From Spirodela intermedia (lineage: Eukaryota > Streptophyta > Magnoliopsida > Alismatales > Araceae), in NCBI GenBank assembly GCA_902729315.2, contig LR746264.1:5233878-5297877 (forward strand): a stretch of DNA of 64,000 nucleotides. Direction: 5' to 3'. Below the pieces are notes generated by a model. The model worked only from the letters and a program-made list of their open reading frames with translations. It searched no databases and had not been told where the DNA came from. Each line of letters begins with the position of its first letter. The stretch's first letter is position 1. Shown here piece after piece: positions 12,932 to 24,429 of this stretch. The position numbers were made by a program, and so were the translations under genes.

Positions 12932-15160
12932 GGCCTGAATAAGAGAGTCACCGATATCGCAAAAAGCGGGGAAGAAATTAGATATACCAAGATAATAGAA
13001 GACAGACGAGCGCGAAAAAGATCAAACGAGATGCATCGGGGATAAAGGAGACAACATCGATGCACTCGGCGAGAGCTCAGTAGCCACACGGCGTTCCAAT
13101 TAGGGTTCCTCTATATCCTCGGCAAATCCGATGAGCCTTCTGGTGCACGCTGATGGCGTAGAGAAGGGGGAGACGACGACGAAGAGGTGATACGCCGCCT
13201 CTGAGCTCGAGGAGACCACTTCGGATGGGGATCGGCAGAAGGATGCCACGAGAAGACGACGCCGGGGACAACTCCCTCCCTGCCTCCCTCCTCCCCGTCT
13301 TTTCCCGCCCTCCTAGCAGTCTCCTCTGATGACCCTTTTGGACCTCTCTTCCCCCTCGGCGAACTGTCACCGCAATTCCTTCATATATACGAGCGAGCGG
13401 AATAAGATATCTCCCACCCCTGGTATCTTCCAACTGACGACACGTCACCGACACCCGCAGATCGCCACGCATCCCCAAATAATCCTATAAGGACATAAAT
13501 ACCCCCATAACAAATGTGTCCCCATATGTGGGAGTTATCGCTAGATTTATGGGTATTTTGGTAATTAACTCTAAGCAGATACGTGCCGGGACCAACTAAT
13601 AGTCAGCCCGGGGGAGCGATCTGGCGGACCAACCCGTCCGGTGGCGGTTGCCGCATCCGATCACCTTCGGCGTTGGACGGCGGCGGAGGACCGGCTCCAT
13701 CGGTCTCCTCCCTTCGACGGCGACGGCGGAGGACCAGCCGCGGAGATGATGGCCTCGAAGTCTACGGCGCCTGAAAGTTCCTGCGCAGTGAGGAATCGCC
13801 TCCGCCGGTCTTATTCTTCCCTATGACCAACGAGGTGAGGATAAGACTACGGTGACTGAATGAGACTCTGAAGGCGACGGTGTCGATAACCTCACTTGTC
13901 TACGTGGAGAGGGGTAGATGGGCCCGACGATAGCCCAACAAACGTCTGTAAGCCTATCAGTCTGGCCCAAGACGAGGCGGGAAAAGGACGAGGGAAATGG
14001 CGAGTGCTGCCACGTGTTTTGTGTAGAAACATCGGCTTTCGTGTTCGCGCGCTGTCTCCCTCTCTCGCTGTGATGCCGAGAGAAGACGACCTCGGAATAA
14101 AGCTATAAAAGTGCCACAGAGGCCATCTGGCGGAGGACGACGACGAGGAACCCTGTGATGCGGGAAGGATCACGATCTCTTACGACGATGATGACTCTCG
14201 AAAGGATGATCCGGAGTAGTTCATAGAGGTTGGTGTTATAAATGTTGTGGTTATTGCTGGTCTTTAGTATTTTTTCGAGGGATTCGCGGTTGATTTATCG
14301 GTGAAATTGAATTGACGGGAATTATTTTCTCAGAGATGTTATTTGTTTTCTTTATTGTGTCCCTCATCGTCCACGCATTCGAACGCATAGTTTACTGTCA
14401 CTCGTGATACAAATATCCTGCTCGAAATTTTTCTCGCTGTTACTGCCGAAGACATTCTTATTTTCTTTCACTGGGATTTACGCTAATAATAGCACCGGAG
14501 TCCTGAGAAATTCTCATGAATCGCGTCTTCGACTGCATCTCCAGAAACTGAATCAGTACGTTAGAGAGTAGTTCGTTGTCAAGTGTACTCAGTTTTCGGC
14601 CATTTTAGAAATACGGAGATCAATTGAATCAAATGACAGATTTCCCCCTAGGGGAATGATGTTGCAGGAAATCCGACATGGAAACATGGCTAGTGGTTGT
14701 ATGTTATGCTTTCATCAATTTGTACAAAGTTGGAAAGTTTCTAATTTTTCATCCAGAATCCACTTCTCGCAAAAGAAAACACTAGACAGCCTCCAATTAT
14801 GACTCATATTTCGTTATTACGTTCTATAATTTTATTCTCTTTTTCAATGTCGAGAGAACGTCGCTCTTCGCTTTCCCCCACGGCAAAGATCCGTAGATCT
14901 TGCGCCCCAAAAGCCTGATAACCTGGGAGATCCCCGAACCGACGGCACGACGCAAGCGTTCCTGCTTTCTTGTCGCTAACATTTTTCTTGGTCTACAATT
15001 CTAGCATTCTATTCATATCCTTATGGAACGTAGCGGGCAAGATATCAAGGAGTATCCCATAAACAATTATCTGTAATGTTATTCGTCCTAGGAGTTCTTC
15101 GATGTGGAAGCTACTCAACTTTCAAGTAAATCTCTCAAGTCTATGACAATATTATTAGCA
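12932..15160. other. Upstream region of the lipase and gene-free spacer
   Basis: Positions 12932-13480 are the likely leader and promoter of the minus-strand lipase. Beyond that, 13500-14200 is GC-rich with overlapping open frames on both strands, none with recognisable domains or splice support. Positions 14200-15160 are AT-rich. I see no gene I can support. Confidence 0.5.
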
Positions 15161-15171
15161 GATGAGATGTT

Positions 15172-15737
15172 TCAAATACGTTGGGGAAGATGATGACGAA
15201 GATGTTGTGCTACAGAAGAAAGAAGATGTGAACATCCGGTTTCCCCACCGCCGATCTTCTTGCTCTTCTGCGAGTCCCCACCACTGCTTTTGTTTCTTCC
15301 CCCACAAGGCTGCTCTTCAGACTCTGCACGGAGATCGCCATTCAGCCTCTCTGCAAGATCCAATCGCCGGAGTTGGATATGCTTCGGAACTAAATAGGGA
15401 GGATATGGAGAATGTGGAAAGGGAAGAAGATGGAAAGCAAGTTGTATCCAGCTTGGGGCTATCTCTTACAGTCTGGCTCGCCGCGAGGGGAGTAGTACTC
15501 GCTCCTCATGTCGTCGTCTCCGGATTCTTCCTCATTCCTCGACGAGAAGTACCGGTCCGACGGGTCTCGAGACACCAGTTTCTCAGCCGCCGTCCCGTCC
15601 CCACCACCGCCAACGAGCGATGACCTCCCCTCCAACCCCGCTGTGGCGCCGGGGGCTGCTGTCTTCTTCCTGAGCCGGTGGCGGTCCTCGATCATGTTGC
15701 TGGCGTCTACCTCCGGCTTGGACCTGCCGCACCCCAT
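15172..15737 (-). CDS. Possible small myristoylated protein, unrecognised
   Basis: Weak two-exon model. Exon 1 (15737-15470) opens MGCGRSKPEVDASNM, a textbook N-myristoylation start with a cysteine for palmitoylation, and ends in a charged stretch with SSRNEEESGDDDM. Its 3' edge is a good donor, GTAAGAG at 15469. Joining to an acceptor at 15390/15391 gives exon 2 (15389-15172) in frame, about 161 residues in total. Without splicing, exon 1 stops at 15459. I do not recognise the family; it is distinct from the kinase to its left. It diverges from the MIEL1-like gene. Exon 2 is low-complexity and may be wrong. Confidence 0.3.
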
Positions 15738-15829
15738 CGCCTCTCGGAGCGGGAGGCGACGCCGAACGATGACCGGCACAACTGCAGAAGGCGCGGCGTC
15801 GTGGGGCCCGCACAACGGATTTTGACAAT

Positions 15830-16815
15830 TTCAGACGTGCTGTTACTCCGAGATCAGAGGAGAGGACACGTTCCTGCTACACCGTTCCGATCTTGTTGTG
15901 TTGTTTCTGATTTTTAATATGTTTTTTAATGAAAATATATAATCTTTTTGGTAATAAAGTACGATGAGATTAATGGCTGCAGGCACCGATAGGCATTATT
16001 CATAAGTGGAATAGCGGCCGGAAGAGTCCCCTCTGTTCCCCCTCTGTTCGTTCCGACGTCGGCAGAGGACCCGTGGGGAGCTTTCAAGAAGGACAGTCGC
16101 CAATTCCCGAGAGTCGCCGCCGTCTCAGCTACCGATGCTGCTGCAGTCCTCTTTTTACCGATCGTCTCGCTGCGCTACTCGCCGTCATCAATTCATTGGC
16201 TGCCGCAGGCACGGCGGGGCTGGAAGCCAACGGTCTGCAGGTCTGCTTCCTCGATCAGATTCCGACGACGTTGTCGTTGATGCCTTTTCCATCGAGTTCT
16301 CTCAACGGCATCAGGTTACTTACTGCGAAATCCTGGCGGGCACGGTCGGAGGAGGGGACTCAACCAACACGCTTCGGGACTTCAGGTTACCTTTACTCGG
16401 GGGTAAGGTTCGTTGTCTTTTTCTGCAATTGATGTCAGGAAGATCGCCATTGGCCAGCCGTTTGGCGACTACCTTTAACAATTCCCCCGTTTCTCCTTCC
16501 CCGGAGTACAGGCAGCCGCAGGAAGATGGCACCTTTTTTCTTCTTTCCCCATTTGCTTCAATAATTCCGTAGGCCTGGCATGGCGTGGGTACTCTGATCA
16601 CCGACCCAATCCTCAGCCATTCTCCGACACTTCAGTGTTGCCGAATTCCTGATTTAATTTAATATTCCGTCTGTTTCAGGGAAGCTTATCTTGCAGACAC
16701 CATAAAAATTATATTTTATCGTCAGACATGTACTCTCTCCCTCCGTCTCTCTCCCCGGTTTCTCACTCCTATTCTATCTATCGCCGCAGCAGCTCACCAC
16801 GCTGATCCGAGAGAC
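15830..16815. other. Spacer and probable MIEL1-like upstream region
   Basis: No supported gene. Open frames at 16073-16600 on both strands show no known domain. The last 90 bases (about 16733-16800) are CT-rich, as in other leaders of this window. Confidence 0.45.
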
Positions 16816-18903
16816 ATGGAGACCTCCCCTGCCCATTTCAATGCCAGCGTCGAGCCTTCTGCACTGAGTGGCCGTCTGGATTTCGGGAAGATGGGTTACG
16901 GGTTCGTATATTTTGTTACTCATTGCTCCTGGGGCTGTCTGTATTTTATCTCTACCTTTGTCTGTGCGTATTGATTTTATGAGCTGCGGCGCGCTCCACA
17001 GTTGTAAGCACTACAGGAGGAGGTGCAAGATTAGAGCACCCTGCTGCAACGAGGTCTTCACCTGCCGTCACTGTCACAACGAATCCACGGTATTTCTCTT
17101 CCCACGGCGCCCTCATCTGCCTCATGACTCTCGCTCTTTCTTTTCTACTCCTGGCTTGGCACGGATTTCATCTTTTTCCTCTCTCTCTCTCTGGCCCTTG
17201 TCCTGGAGGACGCAAAAGTCTGATCAGCACGAGCTACCCCGCCAGGAAGTTCAGAGGGTGAGCCCATCATTCTCCATTTGGACTTGCCCCATTATTTGGC
17301 CGCTCGACCTCGATCGACTGAGGGTTGATTTCGGATTTTGGTCTCGCCAGGTGATCTGCTTGATCTGTGACACAGAGCAACCGGTGAACACCCTCCATCG
17401 ACGACCTTGCCTACAACTGTGAATAGATTTATATGCGTCTGACCATTTCTTCGCCCTTCTTCCCCAACGTCGGTTGACATCATTCCCGGTGTTTCCCCAT
17501 CTTCCCTCCAGGCCGGGAGAGTATGCTTAAACTGTGGGGTGAACATGGGAGAGTACTTCTGTGGCATTTGCAAGTTCTACGACGATGATGTAAGCAGTTC
17601 ATTCATTGCTCGATCACTTCCCTTTTGATGTTCTTGTGGCGTCTAGAATGATTACTTGATTACACTTGATCGGGTGCTCATTCTTTTGATGAATTCTTTC
17701 AGACCGAGAAGAAACAGTATCACTGCGATGACTGCGGTATATGCAGGTCAGCAATATCTTCGGCTGTTCTTGTTTAATTCTCACATAAACTGGGCACAAT
17801 TTTCCTTTTTTGCGTAGAGAGACGTTGACTTAAATCGTTTTGAAAACCAGAGTCGGTGGGCGAGAAAACTTCTTCCACTGCCAGAAGTGCGGTACGTCCT
17901 GTTCATCCCGTTTTCTCTCTGGGCATGATTAAATCATTATTTGGGGGTAGAATTCGCTCCTCGTAGGCTCATTTGCTCCATAATGCCACGCAATTTTCCA
18001 CAGCAATGGATCTATTAGGCCGAGAGTAGGTTTGCCCCTCTTGTTTACAGCTCTCTGTAATGCGATCGCAGGGTCTTGCTATTCGGGCCAGCTCCGAAAC
18101 AAGCACCTGTGCGTGGAAAATTCGATGAGGCACCACTGTCCCATCTGTTACGAGGTATCTTTCTCTCGTGGGGACGCTCCCCCATAAGCTCGGGGGCAGA
18201 GACGCTCACGTGGAACTTTCCTCGCAGTACCTCTTCGACTCGCTCAAGGAGACGAGGGTCCTGCGGTGTGGTCACACGATGCATTCAGAATGTCTGAACG
18301 AGATGCTGCGGCATTACCAGTAACATCCTGCTCTCCCTCGTTGTCGGCTGCCATTATTTCTATAGCCCATCCCGATTTCATGACTCGTGCCATCCACCAG
18401 ATACACCTGCCCCATCTGCTCAAAGTCGGTGATCGACGTGTTCAGAAGCTGGAAGGACCGCGAAGACGAAGAGGTCAGCGCGTCTAAAACGCCCCCCCTC
18501 CCATTGCACACCCCTGCAGCTTGTTCACCATCGTTCATCGTCTTCAGGTTAACGCGACAGCGGTGCCCGACGATTACCACAACAGAAAGGTACGTGATAC
18601 CGTGTACCCTCTGCTTTTCTTTTCTCTTTTTTTTTTTTGGTTCTATTAATCGATGGGCGCCAACGTGGTGAATGGCTCGCCGGTTCTATGGGTCAACCGG
18701 AGAAGTTGAAAGGGGGCTGGACTGGGGAGAGGGAGCGGTGGTTTCGTGATGGGTCCGTCTAATGTCGTCCGATGCAGGTGTGGATCGCCTGTAATGACTG
18801 CGACGACACGACTGAGTTGGCCTTCCACGTAGTTGGGATGAAGTGTAGGCACTGCCGCTCTCACAACACCCGCACCATCGCTCCTCCTGTGCTTCCCCAG
18901 TGA
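16816..18903 (+). CDS. MIEL1: CHY/CTCHY/RING zinc-finger E3 ubiquitin ligase, MIEL1-like
   Basis: Twelve exons: 16816-16901, 17002-17089, 17219-17257, 17351-17383, 17512-17589, 17703-17746, 17851-17891, 18072-18154, 18228-18319, 18401-18473, 18548-18589 and 18778-18903. They total 825 bases (274 residues plus stop) with consistent phases. Arabidopsis MIEL1 (At5g18650) has about 267. Domain order: [12 protein letters not shown] opens the CHY finger, then a CTCHY finger ([19 protein letters not shown]), then a RING from about C159 ([26 protein letters not shown]), then a C-terminal zinc ribbon ([21 protein letters not shown]). All expected cysteines and histidines appear present. In Arabidopsis MIEL1 ubiquitinates MYB30 and MYB96 to restrain defence and ABA responses; the same role is inferred. 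Exon 3 needs an acceptor ending AAAAG (17218) that skips a nearer AG, so that junction is the least certain. Confidence 0.93.
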
Positions 18904-18931
18904 TCCCACGGAGATACCCTGCCACCCACGC

Positions 18932-18933
<2 letters not shown>

Positions 18934-18963
<30 letters not shown>
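18934..18963. repeat. (GA)n microsatellite in the MIEL1-like 3' untranslated region
   Basis: About 15 GA units start about 30 bases after the stop codon at 18903. Confidence 0.9.
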
Positions 18964-18965
<2 letters not shown>

Positions 18966-19319
18966 GGGGTTTCTTGGATTTGTTTGGGCTGGCTTCTACC
19001 TGCCGTCCTATTTGAGAGATCTGTATTTTTGCGACAGCCGGGCCGGCATACTGCATGCGGAATTGGCCCTCTTTGAGTCGATTAAATTCAAAGCAGGTAG
19101 GTGCGTCTTAGCAGGTTGGCTAGCCTCGGAGCTCGTTTCATCCCCAACAGGGAGAAAATGGGAGATTATAAAACAGCAACTTGAACCCTAAACCCTAAGC
19201 AGACAGACAGGGAAAACTATATATAATAGGGGTTGATTATAGAACAGTAACGTGGCAAGGATAGTTTAGGGGCTTAATAAAAGAAGCAGTTGATGCGTTG
19301 ACTTGGTCTTATGGTTGAT

Positions 19320-20430
19320 CTAGGTGGGGGTTGAATTGGGGAGGAGAATAAATATAATTCAATTGGATCCAATGTTATTCTGGATAATTAATTGTCCAGC
19401 GCATCTGGTTGACCCAAGATCGACTTTACAATTCTCGGCACCATCCGTCCACCCGTTCTCTCTCCCTTCCCTTCTCTCTCCTCTCTCTCCTTCACCGTCT
19501 GTGGAAAGTGTGAGCCTAGACGACTGGGTTCTATATGTTGACATACTCTGGTGGTTCACACCGAGCGGGGAGGGTGACCAACCGGCCATCTGTCGGCGTT
19601 ACTTCTGTAGCTGGGGCCTCGCGGACGCCATTGCTGCCGTCACCGGCGCCCGCATACTTTAGGCAACGGTGAAAAAGAGTTTTCAACGGTAATGAAAAGT
19701 AGAAAGAATGAAGGGGGAGTAAGAATGAGATGGGAAAAAGAGATTTATAATGGATCTCACTGACAGTAAGTCGACTATCAACTCGCAACGACCTCCAGTT
19801 CTCACCTTCGTATCACCATCCAGGGCTACTCGGTCTCTAGACCAGAACTCGTCTTCTTCCCTCTTCCCCTCTCTCATTCTCCTTTAAATTCTTCCCCCCT
19901 TCCTCCTATTTCCCCTCTTATTCTCTCCCCCACTCCCTTGCGGTGCTCGTAGCTCTCTCTACCTTCTGCACCCTGCGTCTATTGGCATGGCCAAGAGGAT
20001 ATTCTGCAGCCTGTCGGACGACCCCCGTCTCGACCCCGTGTGCGTGCTGGTCCTCGTCACCGCGCTGGCGGTGTGGGTGGTCTGCTCTGCGCCGCCGCAC
20101 AGGGCTACGTGTACGTCCAGCGCCACTGCCGCTATTAAAACACCCCACTGACCCCCCGCCCGACCATTAGAACGCTCGCCGCCGACTGATTTCCAGGTAC
20201 TCCGCGGGCGACCCCGCTTCTCTTCTCTCTTCCGGCGGAGAAGACGGATCCCAAAAAGAAAAAAACTGTCCATTTCAATACTTAGGCGGCTTTACGGAGG
20301 CTCTCTTCCTCCTATGCTGTTCTCACCCGCTTGTCGAAGTCCCGCTCCGTTGTAAATAAAGTGATCGAATTCTTCGAACTTACCATCAGATGATCGTAGC
20401 TTCTGAAGACAGAATGCCCAGAATAGGGAG
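19320..20430 (+). repeat. Tandem duplication, left copy (A)
   Basis: This segment and 20560-21775 are diverged copies in the same orientation. They share, in order: GGATCCAATGTTATTCTGGA; a GCATCTxGTT..GCCCAAG-like block; a stretch around GGAAAGTGTGAGCCTAGA and GGTTCACACC; the leader CTCGTAGCTCTCTC; a small ORF; CCAGGTACTCCGCG; and a tail with AATAAAGTGATCGAATTCTTCGA. Promoter, ORF and polyadenylation region were therefore copied together. Confidence 0.85.
19987..20151 (+). CDS. Membrane microprotein, copy A, with frameshifted C-terminus
   Basis: 54-residue ORF opening MAKRIFCSLSDD, then a hydrophobic segment of about 20 residues (VCVLVLVTALAVWVVCSAP). It corresponds to copy B at 21360-21512: start codon, DPV and CSAP motifs and leader all align. 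After CSAP the copies differ by a two-base indel. In copy A the stretch matching the end of copy B (YVYVQRHCRY, which ends in a stop) lies in another frame, so the translated tail here is unrelated. Either copy A has decayed, or its ancestral frame is the one in copy B. No known family is recognised. Confidence 0.35.
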   Translation: MAKRIFCSLSDDPRLDPVCVLVLVTALAVWVVCSAPPHRATCTSSATAAIKTPH

Positions 20431-20559
20431 AAAAGGGGAGAGAGACAGACAGACAGAGACAAGGATAATGACAAGGTCGTTTTGGGCGTTCATTCATGAA
20501 AAAGTCGACGGCTGGACCTCGTCTGATCAGATAACGGGCTCTAATGGTTCGTAAAGGTC

Positions 20560-21775
20560 GGGTTTCGATCGGGCTGTTGGATCCGGGGAGGAATATGAAT
20601 ATATTTCTAGTGGATCCAATGTTATTCTGGACTAATTATTTCCGCCTCGGCGCATCTAGTTAGCCCAAGTTCAACTCTCCAATTCCCGGCACCATCTGTC
20701 CACCCGTTCTTTTGACTAACCCTTTTTTTTCTTAAATCAGAAGTCATGAGACACGCTCGTTTTGGGTCAACGACCTTTGGCAGAGATTGAGAGCTTTCTC
20801 TCTCTCTCTCCCTCTCTCCGTCACCTCTGCGGAAAGTGTGAGCCTAGAAGACCGGGCTCGATGTGTTGACATCTGTGGTGGATGGTTCACACCAAGTGGG
20901 GAGGGTGACCGACCAACCGTTTCTTCTCGGAATCGGTCGGCGTTGACTTGTGGCGGGGCTCACACGGACGCTGTCGCTGCCCGTCACCGATGGCCGCAGA
21001 TTTTAGGCAACAGTAATAAGAAGAGTTTTCCAACGGTAATGGAAAGTGGAAAGAAGGAAGGGAGTAAGAAAAGGAAGGGAAAAAGGAGGCAGAAAAAGAA
21101 AATTATTAGGAATCTCACCGCCAGAAAGTTGACTATGACCTCGCAACGACTCCAGTTCTCACCTTCGTATCGCCCTCCTCGCAGCGTCGCGAGGGCGACT
21201 TGGTCTCTGGGCCTGGACTCCTCTTCCTCCCTCTTCCTCTCTCTCTCTCTCTCTCTCCCCGCTAAATACTCCCCCCTTCCACCTATTTCCCCTCTAATTC
21301 TCTCTCGCCCTTACGGTGCTCGTAGCTCTCTCGACCTTCTGCTCTCTGCGTCTGTCGGGATGGGCAAGATGTGTTGCTTCCAGGGGGGGGATGAAGAAAA
21401 GGGGGTCGACCCCGTGGGCCTGCTGATCGCCCTCGTCATCGCGCTGACGCTGATGGTGCTCTGCTCTGCGCCGCGCCGCAAATACGTAGTGGCCATCCGC
21501 CACCGCTGCTAGGAACACCGCTCCTCTTCCCTCGCCGATTAATTCCAGGTACTCCGCGGCGACCCCTCCTCTCCTCTCTCTTCCTTCCGGCGGGGAAGAC
21601 GGTTCATTTCGGTTCTTAGGCGGCTTTAAGTATGCCCTCTTTCCTCCTCATCTGCTGTACCCACCCCAGATTATCGAATTCCCCCTTCGTTGTTAATAAA
21701 GTGATCGAATTCTTCGAGCGTACCATCAGATGATTGCGGCTTCCGAAGCCAGAATAGAATGCCCAGAGCCTGCAA
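20560..21775 (+). repeat. Tandem duplication, right copy (B)
   Basis: Partner of 19320-20430; the start codons of the enclosed ORFs are 1,373 bases apart. Divergence includes many point changes and short indels, so the duplication is not recent. The CT tract before the ORF (about 21235-21257) is longer than in copy A. Confidence 0.85.
21360..21512 (+). CDS. Membrane microprotein, copy B
   Basis: 50-residue ORF opening MGKMCCFQGGDEEKG. MGK plus adjacent cysteines could allow lipid modification. A hydrophobic segment follows (VDPVGLLIALVIALTLMVLC), then a short basic tail ending KYVVAIRHRC. The predicted shape is a single-pass or membrane-anchored peptide with an arginine/cysteine-rich cytosolic end. 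It is preceded by a CT-rich leader and followed by AATAAA near 21697, like a real small gene. An in-frame upstream extension to 20787 exists but has unrelated composition, so I prefer this start. I do not recognise the family; function unknown. Confidence 0.5.
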   Translation: MGKMCCFQGGDEEKGVDPVGLLIALVIALTLMVLCSAPRRKYVVAIRHRC

Positions 21776-22118
21776 CCCCGCCATCCGAGGAAACGTGATT
21801 CCTTAGGATGGTGGCGTTGTCGGCTTTGGGAGGCTCACGCTGGAGGGCGACAAACCAGGTCGCCCCAACGCTATTTCTATTCCGATATTTCCAATATTTA
21901 TTCAATATTGAGGGTAGGAGTTAGTGGGTCGGCGGCCAATGAGTTGGTCTCAGCTTGTTTCATTGTCAGCCCGGCTGGGACCGCAGGTTGACCGTATTTG
22001 CCTTCCGGGGTTTCTACCGAGAGAGGAAATCTAGAGCGTTGACCGAGGATTCCACAATTTTGAAGCACTAAAGTGTGACGGTTTGGAGGGTAAAAAGGGC
22101 AAAAAAATACAGGTGGGA

Positions 22119-24347
22119 CTAATTGGGAGGGCTCTGGAGGATGTTCTGGAGGACATGCTCGATGCGGTACCTCATGACGGGTTGACCGGAGGAGGTCCTC
22201 TTGAACATCTTCTCCCTCAGGGCCTTGCGCCCGGCTTTCGCCCTCGCCCTCTCCTCCTTCCTCGCCTGGATCGCCGCCTCTCGCTCCTTCCTCTCCCTCT
22301 CCTTCTCCTCTTGCCTCTTCTCGTACTCCTCTCTCAGGCTCTGCAGCCGCACCTCCTTCCTCCTCTTCTTCTTCTTCTTCTCGTTCTTCGCATCTGCTGG
22401 CGTGTTCTTCTCCCCGTTCTCGTCGCCGTCCTGCTCGCCCCGAACATGCGAAAAATTACCCGGCAGAACATAATCAACACAAGGAACGATGAGGAAAGGA
22501 AAACTAACGACACCCAAAAACTCTCATCCAAATCTAAGAATATCGAGCGCAGTAAGGAGGACCAAATCTCCCCAGAGAGAGAGAGAGAGATGGCAGAACA
22601 AAAGATAAATAAGCAGAAATCGTTCCACTGCTGTGAATCTTCCAAGCAGAGATTGGTACCCAGATTGCTTTGATATATTGACCCCCGAGTTCCTAATCTG
22701 GTAACTTTCGTACTCCGCAACAATTAATTCACAGCGGCATCAAACAACTAGAAACCACAGCTTCTGCGATGGGTCTCTCACGAGCAGTCAACCCGAGATT
22801 CCAGCGTTGTTCTTCCCTCTATGTAACCAGCCTAGAATACTAAAGACAGCTTACCTGTACTGATCTGATTCCCCCTCGGACTTTTCTCAATTCTTTGCCA
22901 TTTTTAGTGCTTCTAATCTACCTCCGATAAGTCCATGAAAGGAAAAAAAAACCCAGAAGGAGACTATTCCAGAATCACGATCAGGCATCCCTCCCACCCC
23001 TGCCGCCCACACTGCCATCACCTCTGTAATCGCATGTCTGATGGGCTCGCCAGGGATCAATGGGGTCTGATCCTTTCATATGGTTATTTTATCAAGAGAT
23101 GCTACCAAGTGAAGATCTAAGTTATGCACCTTCGGCATGATGAAGGCGAAGACCATAAGATAAGAATCCAATTCAGCTGATCCTCCCACATAAAGTGTCC
23201 TTCCGTCGATTATCCAATGAACTTCTTCATCACATTCATAAGAGCCCACCAGGCAGACGCAGATGCAGATGTAGAGCATTTACACGTTCTAGAGAAGGAT
23301 CGGAGATTCTAACGGATGATCCCAAGTTCCAGAAAGATTCAGTTTGGTATCTTTACGAAATATTTTTGAATCATATGCCCTGGTTATCGTCAGATCATTC
23401 CAAAGAACACGCAAATAGAGGAATTAAAAGCGCACAGGAAAGCCCAAAAAAGTTATTACGTACCTCATGAACTAATTCATCGGGAAGGTGCTTTTCCTCC
23501 TGTTGATTTCTTTGTTTCACTGTCTTCTTATATTTCTTCACAATTTTCGCGTTCTTGTAGAACTCCCTCTGCTTTTCTGGGGACAGGAAACAAGAGAACA
23601 ACAGGTGTGATGATCAAGACGAGGAAATTTCCTCCTGGGATCTAAGCAAATGCTAGAATTATTAAGACAAATGTCCCATTTCAGGAGAGATTGTGCTTGC
23701 GCATGATATACACTCTGATATGAAACAATACAGGTAGACAATGGATGAAGCCGCAATGAGGGAGCCGCTGCAACTTGCGAGAAATGAGGAAGATACGCGA
23801 TAATCAAACGTTATTTTCCTAGAAATTATTCGATCTATCGATCGCTACGCTGCACCTCTTTCATTGATTCGTTCATTGATTCACCACAACTCCGTGCCAG
23901 AGTCCGTCAATCCCGAATTCTATCATCTATACAATCAATGAATCCATCAAGCGCCAATTCACAAGAAACTTCTCCTAATCATGCGATTTCCTGACACTCT
24001 GCATATCATACGATCAAAGACAACGAAAGGCAGCATACGATAATAATCCTGCGTAAAACTACGACGTATTGAAACAAAAGAGAGATCAGAAGATGCCCTT
24101 CAAACGGCGAAAACCCTAAAGCAGCACACCGGAGGAAGAAAAATCAGGGAAACCCTAATACGCGGAGGGGATCGATCTTCCGAGACTCACTTATGATGGC
24201 TGGGTTGTAACCCGTGTCGGTGGACTTGGCGTTCGCAAAGGACATCAGCGACAGGCCAACGCCCCTCCCGCCCAGCCGCTGTCGGTTCCTCGTCCTCTGC
24301 GCCGCGGCCGTGGCGGCGCCGCCATGCGGAGGCTGTCTGCTCTTCAT
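22119..24347 (-). CDS. FYV7: FYV7-like rRNA-processing protein (CCDC59/TAP26 family)
   Basis: Three exons: 24347-24191, 23576-23464 and 22430-22119, 582 bases (193 residues plus stop), phases consistent. The N-terminus is basic and low-complexity. The second exon gives the family signature KQREFYKNAKIVKKYKKT. The third is a long charged helix (lysine runs, then EEYEKRQEEKERERKERE) followed by the conserved end KMFKRTSSGQPVMRYRIE and a short tail. FYV7 acts in the nucleolus in early 18S rRNA maturation in yeast; the plant role is inferred. Site II promoter motifs and telo-boxes beside the start codon fit a ribosome-biogenesis gene. The second intron (1,033 bases) contains GC-rich sequence but no exon I can support. 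Confidence 0.85.
24111..24158. promoter_or_regulatory. Two telo-box motifs in intron 1 of the FYV7-like gene
   Basis: AAACCCTAA occurs at 24111-24119 and again at 24150-24158, just inside the first intron, 33-80 bases beyond the exon 1 donor. Telo-boxes near the transcription start are common in plant translation and ribosome-biogenesis genes. Confidence 0.55.
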
Positions 24348-24429
24348 CCTCCCCTCCCAGCAGCGCGGTCGTATGATCTATGGACTAAAATCCTGACAAA
24401 TTAAAGCCCCAATCCCGCCCCCGCCACAA

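Noticed and set aside
15162-15623. 153-codon + strand open frame
   Set aside because: Overlaps the more plausible minus-strand MGCG frame, has no domain and no splice support.
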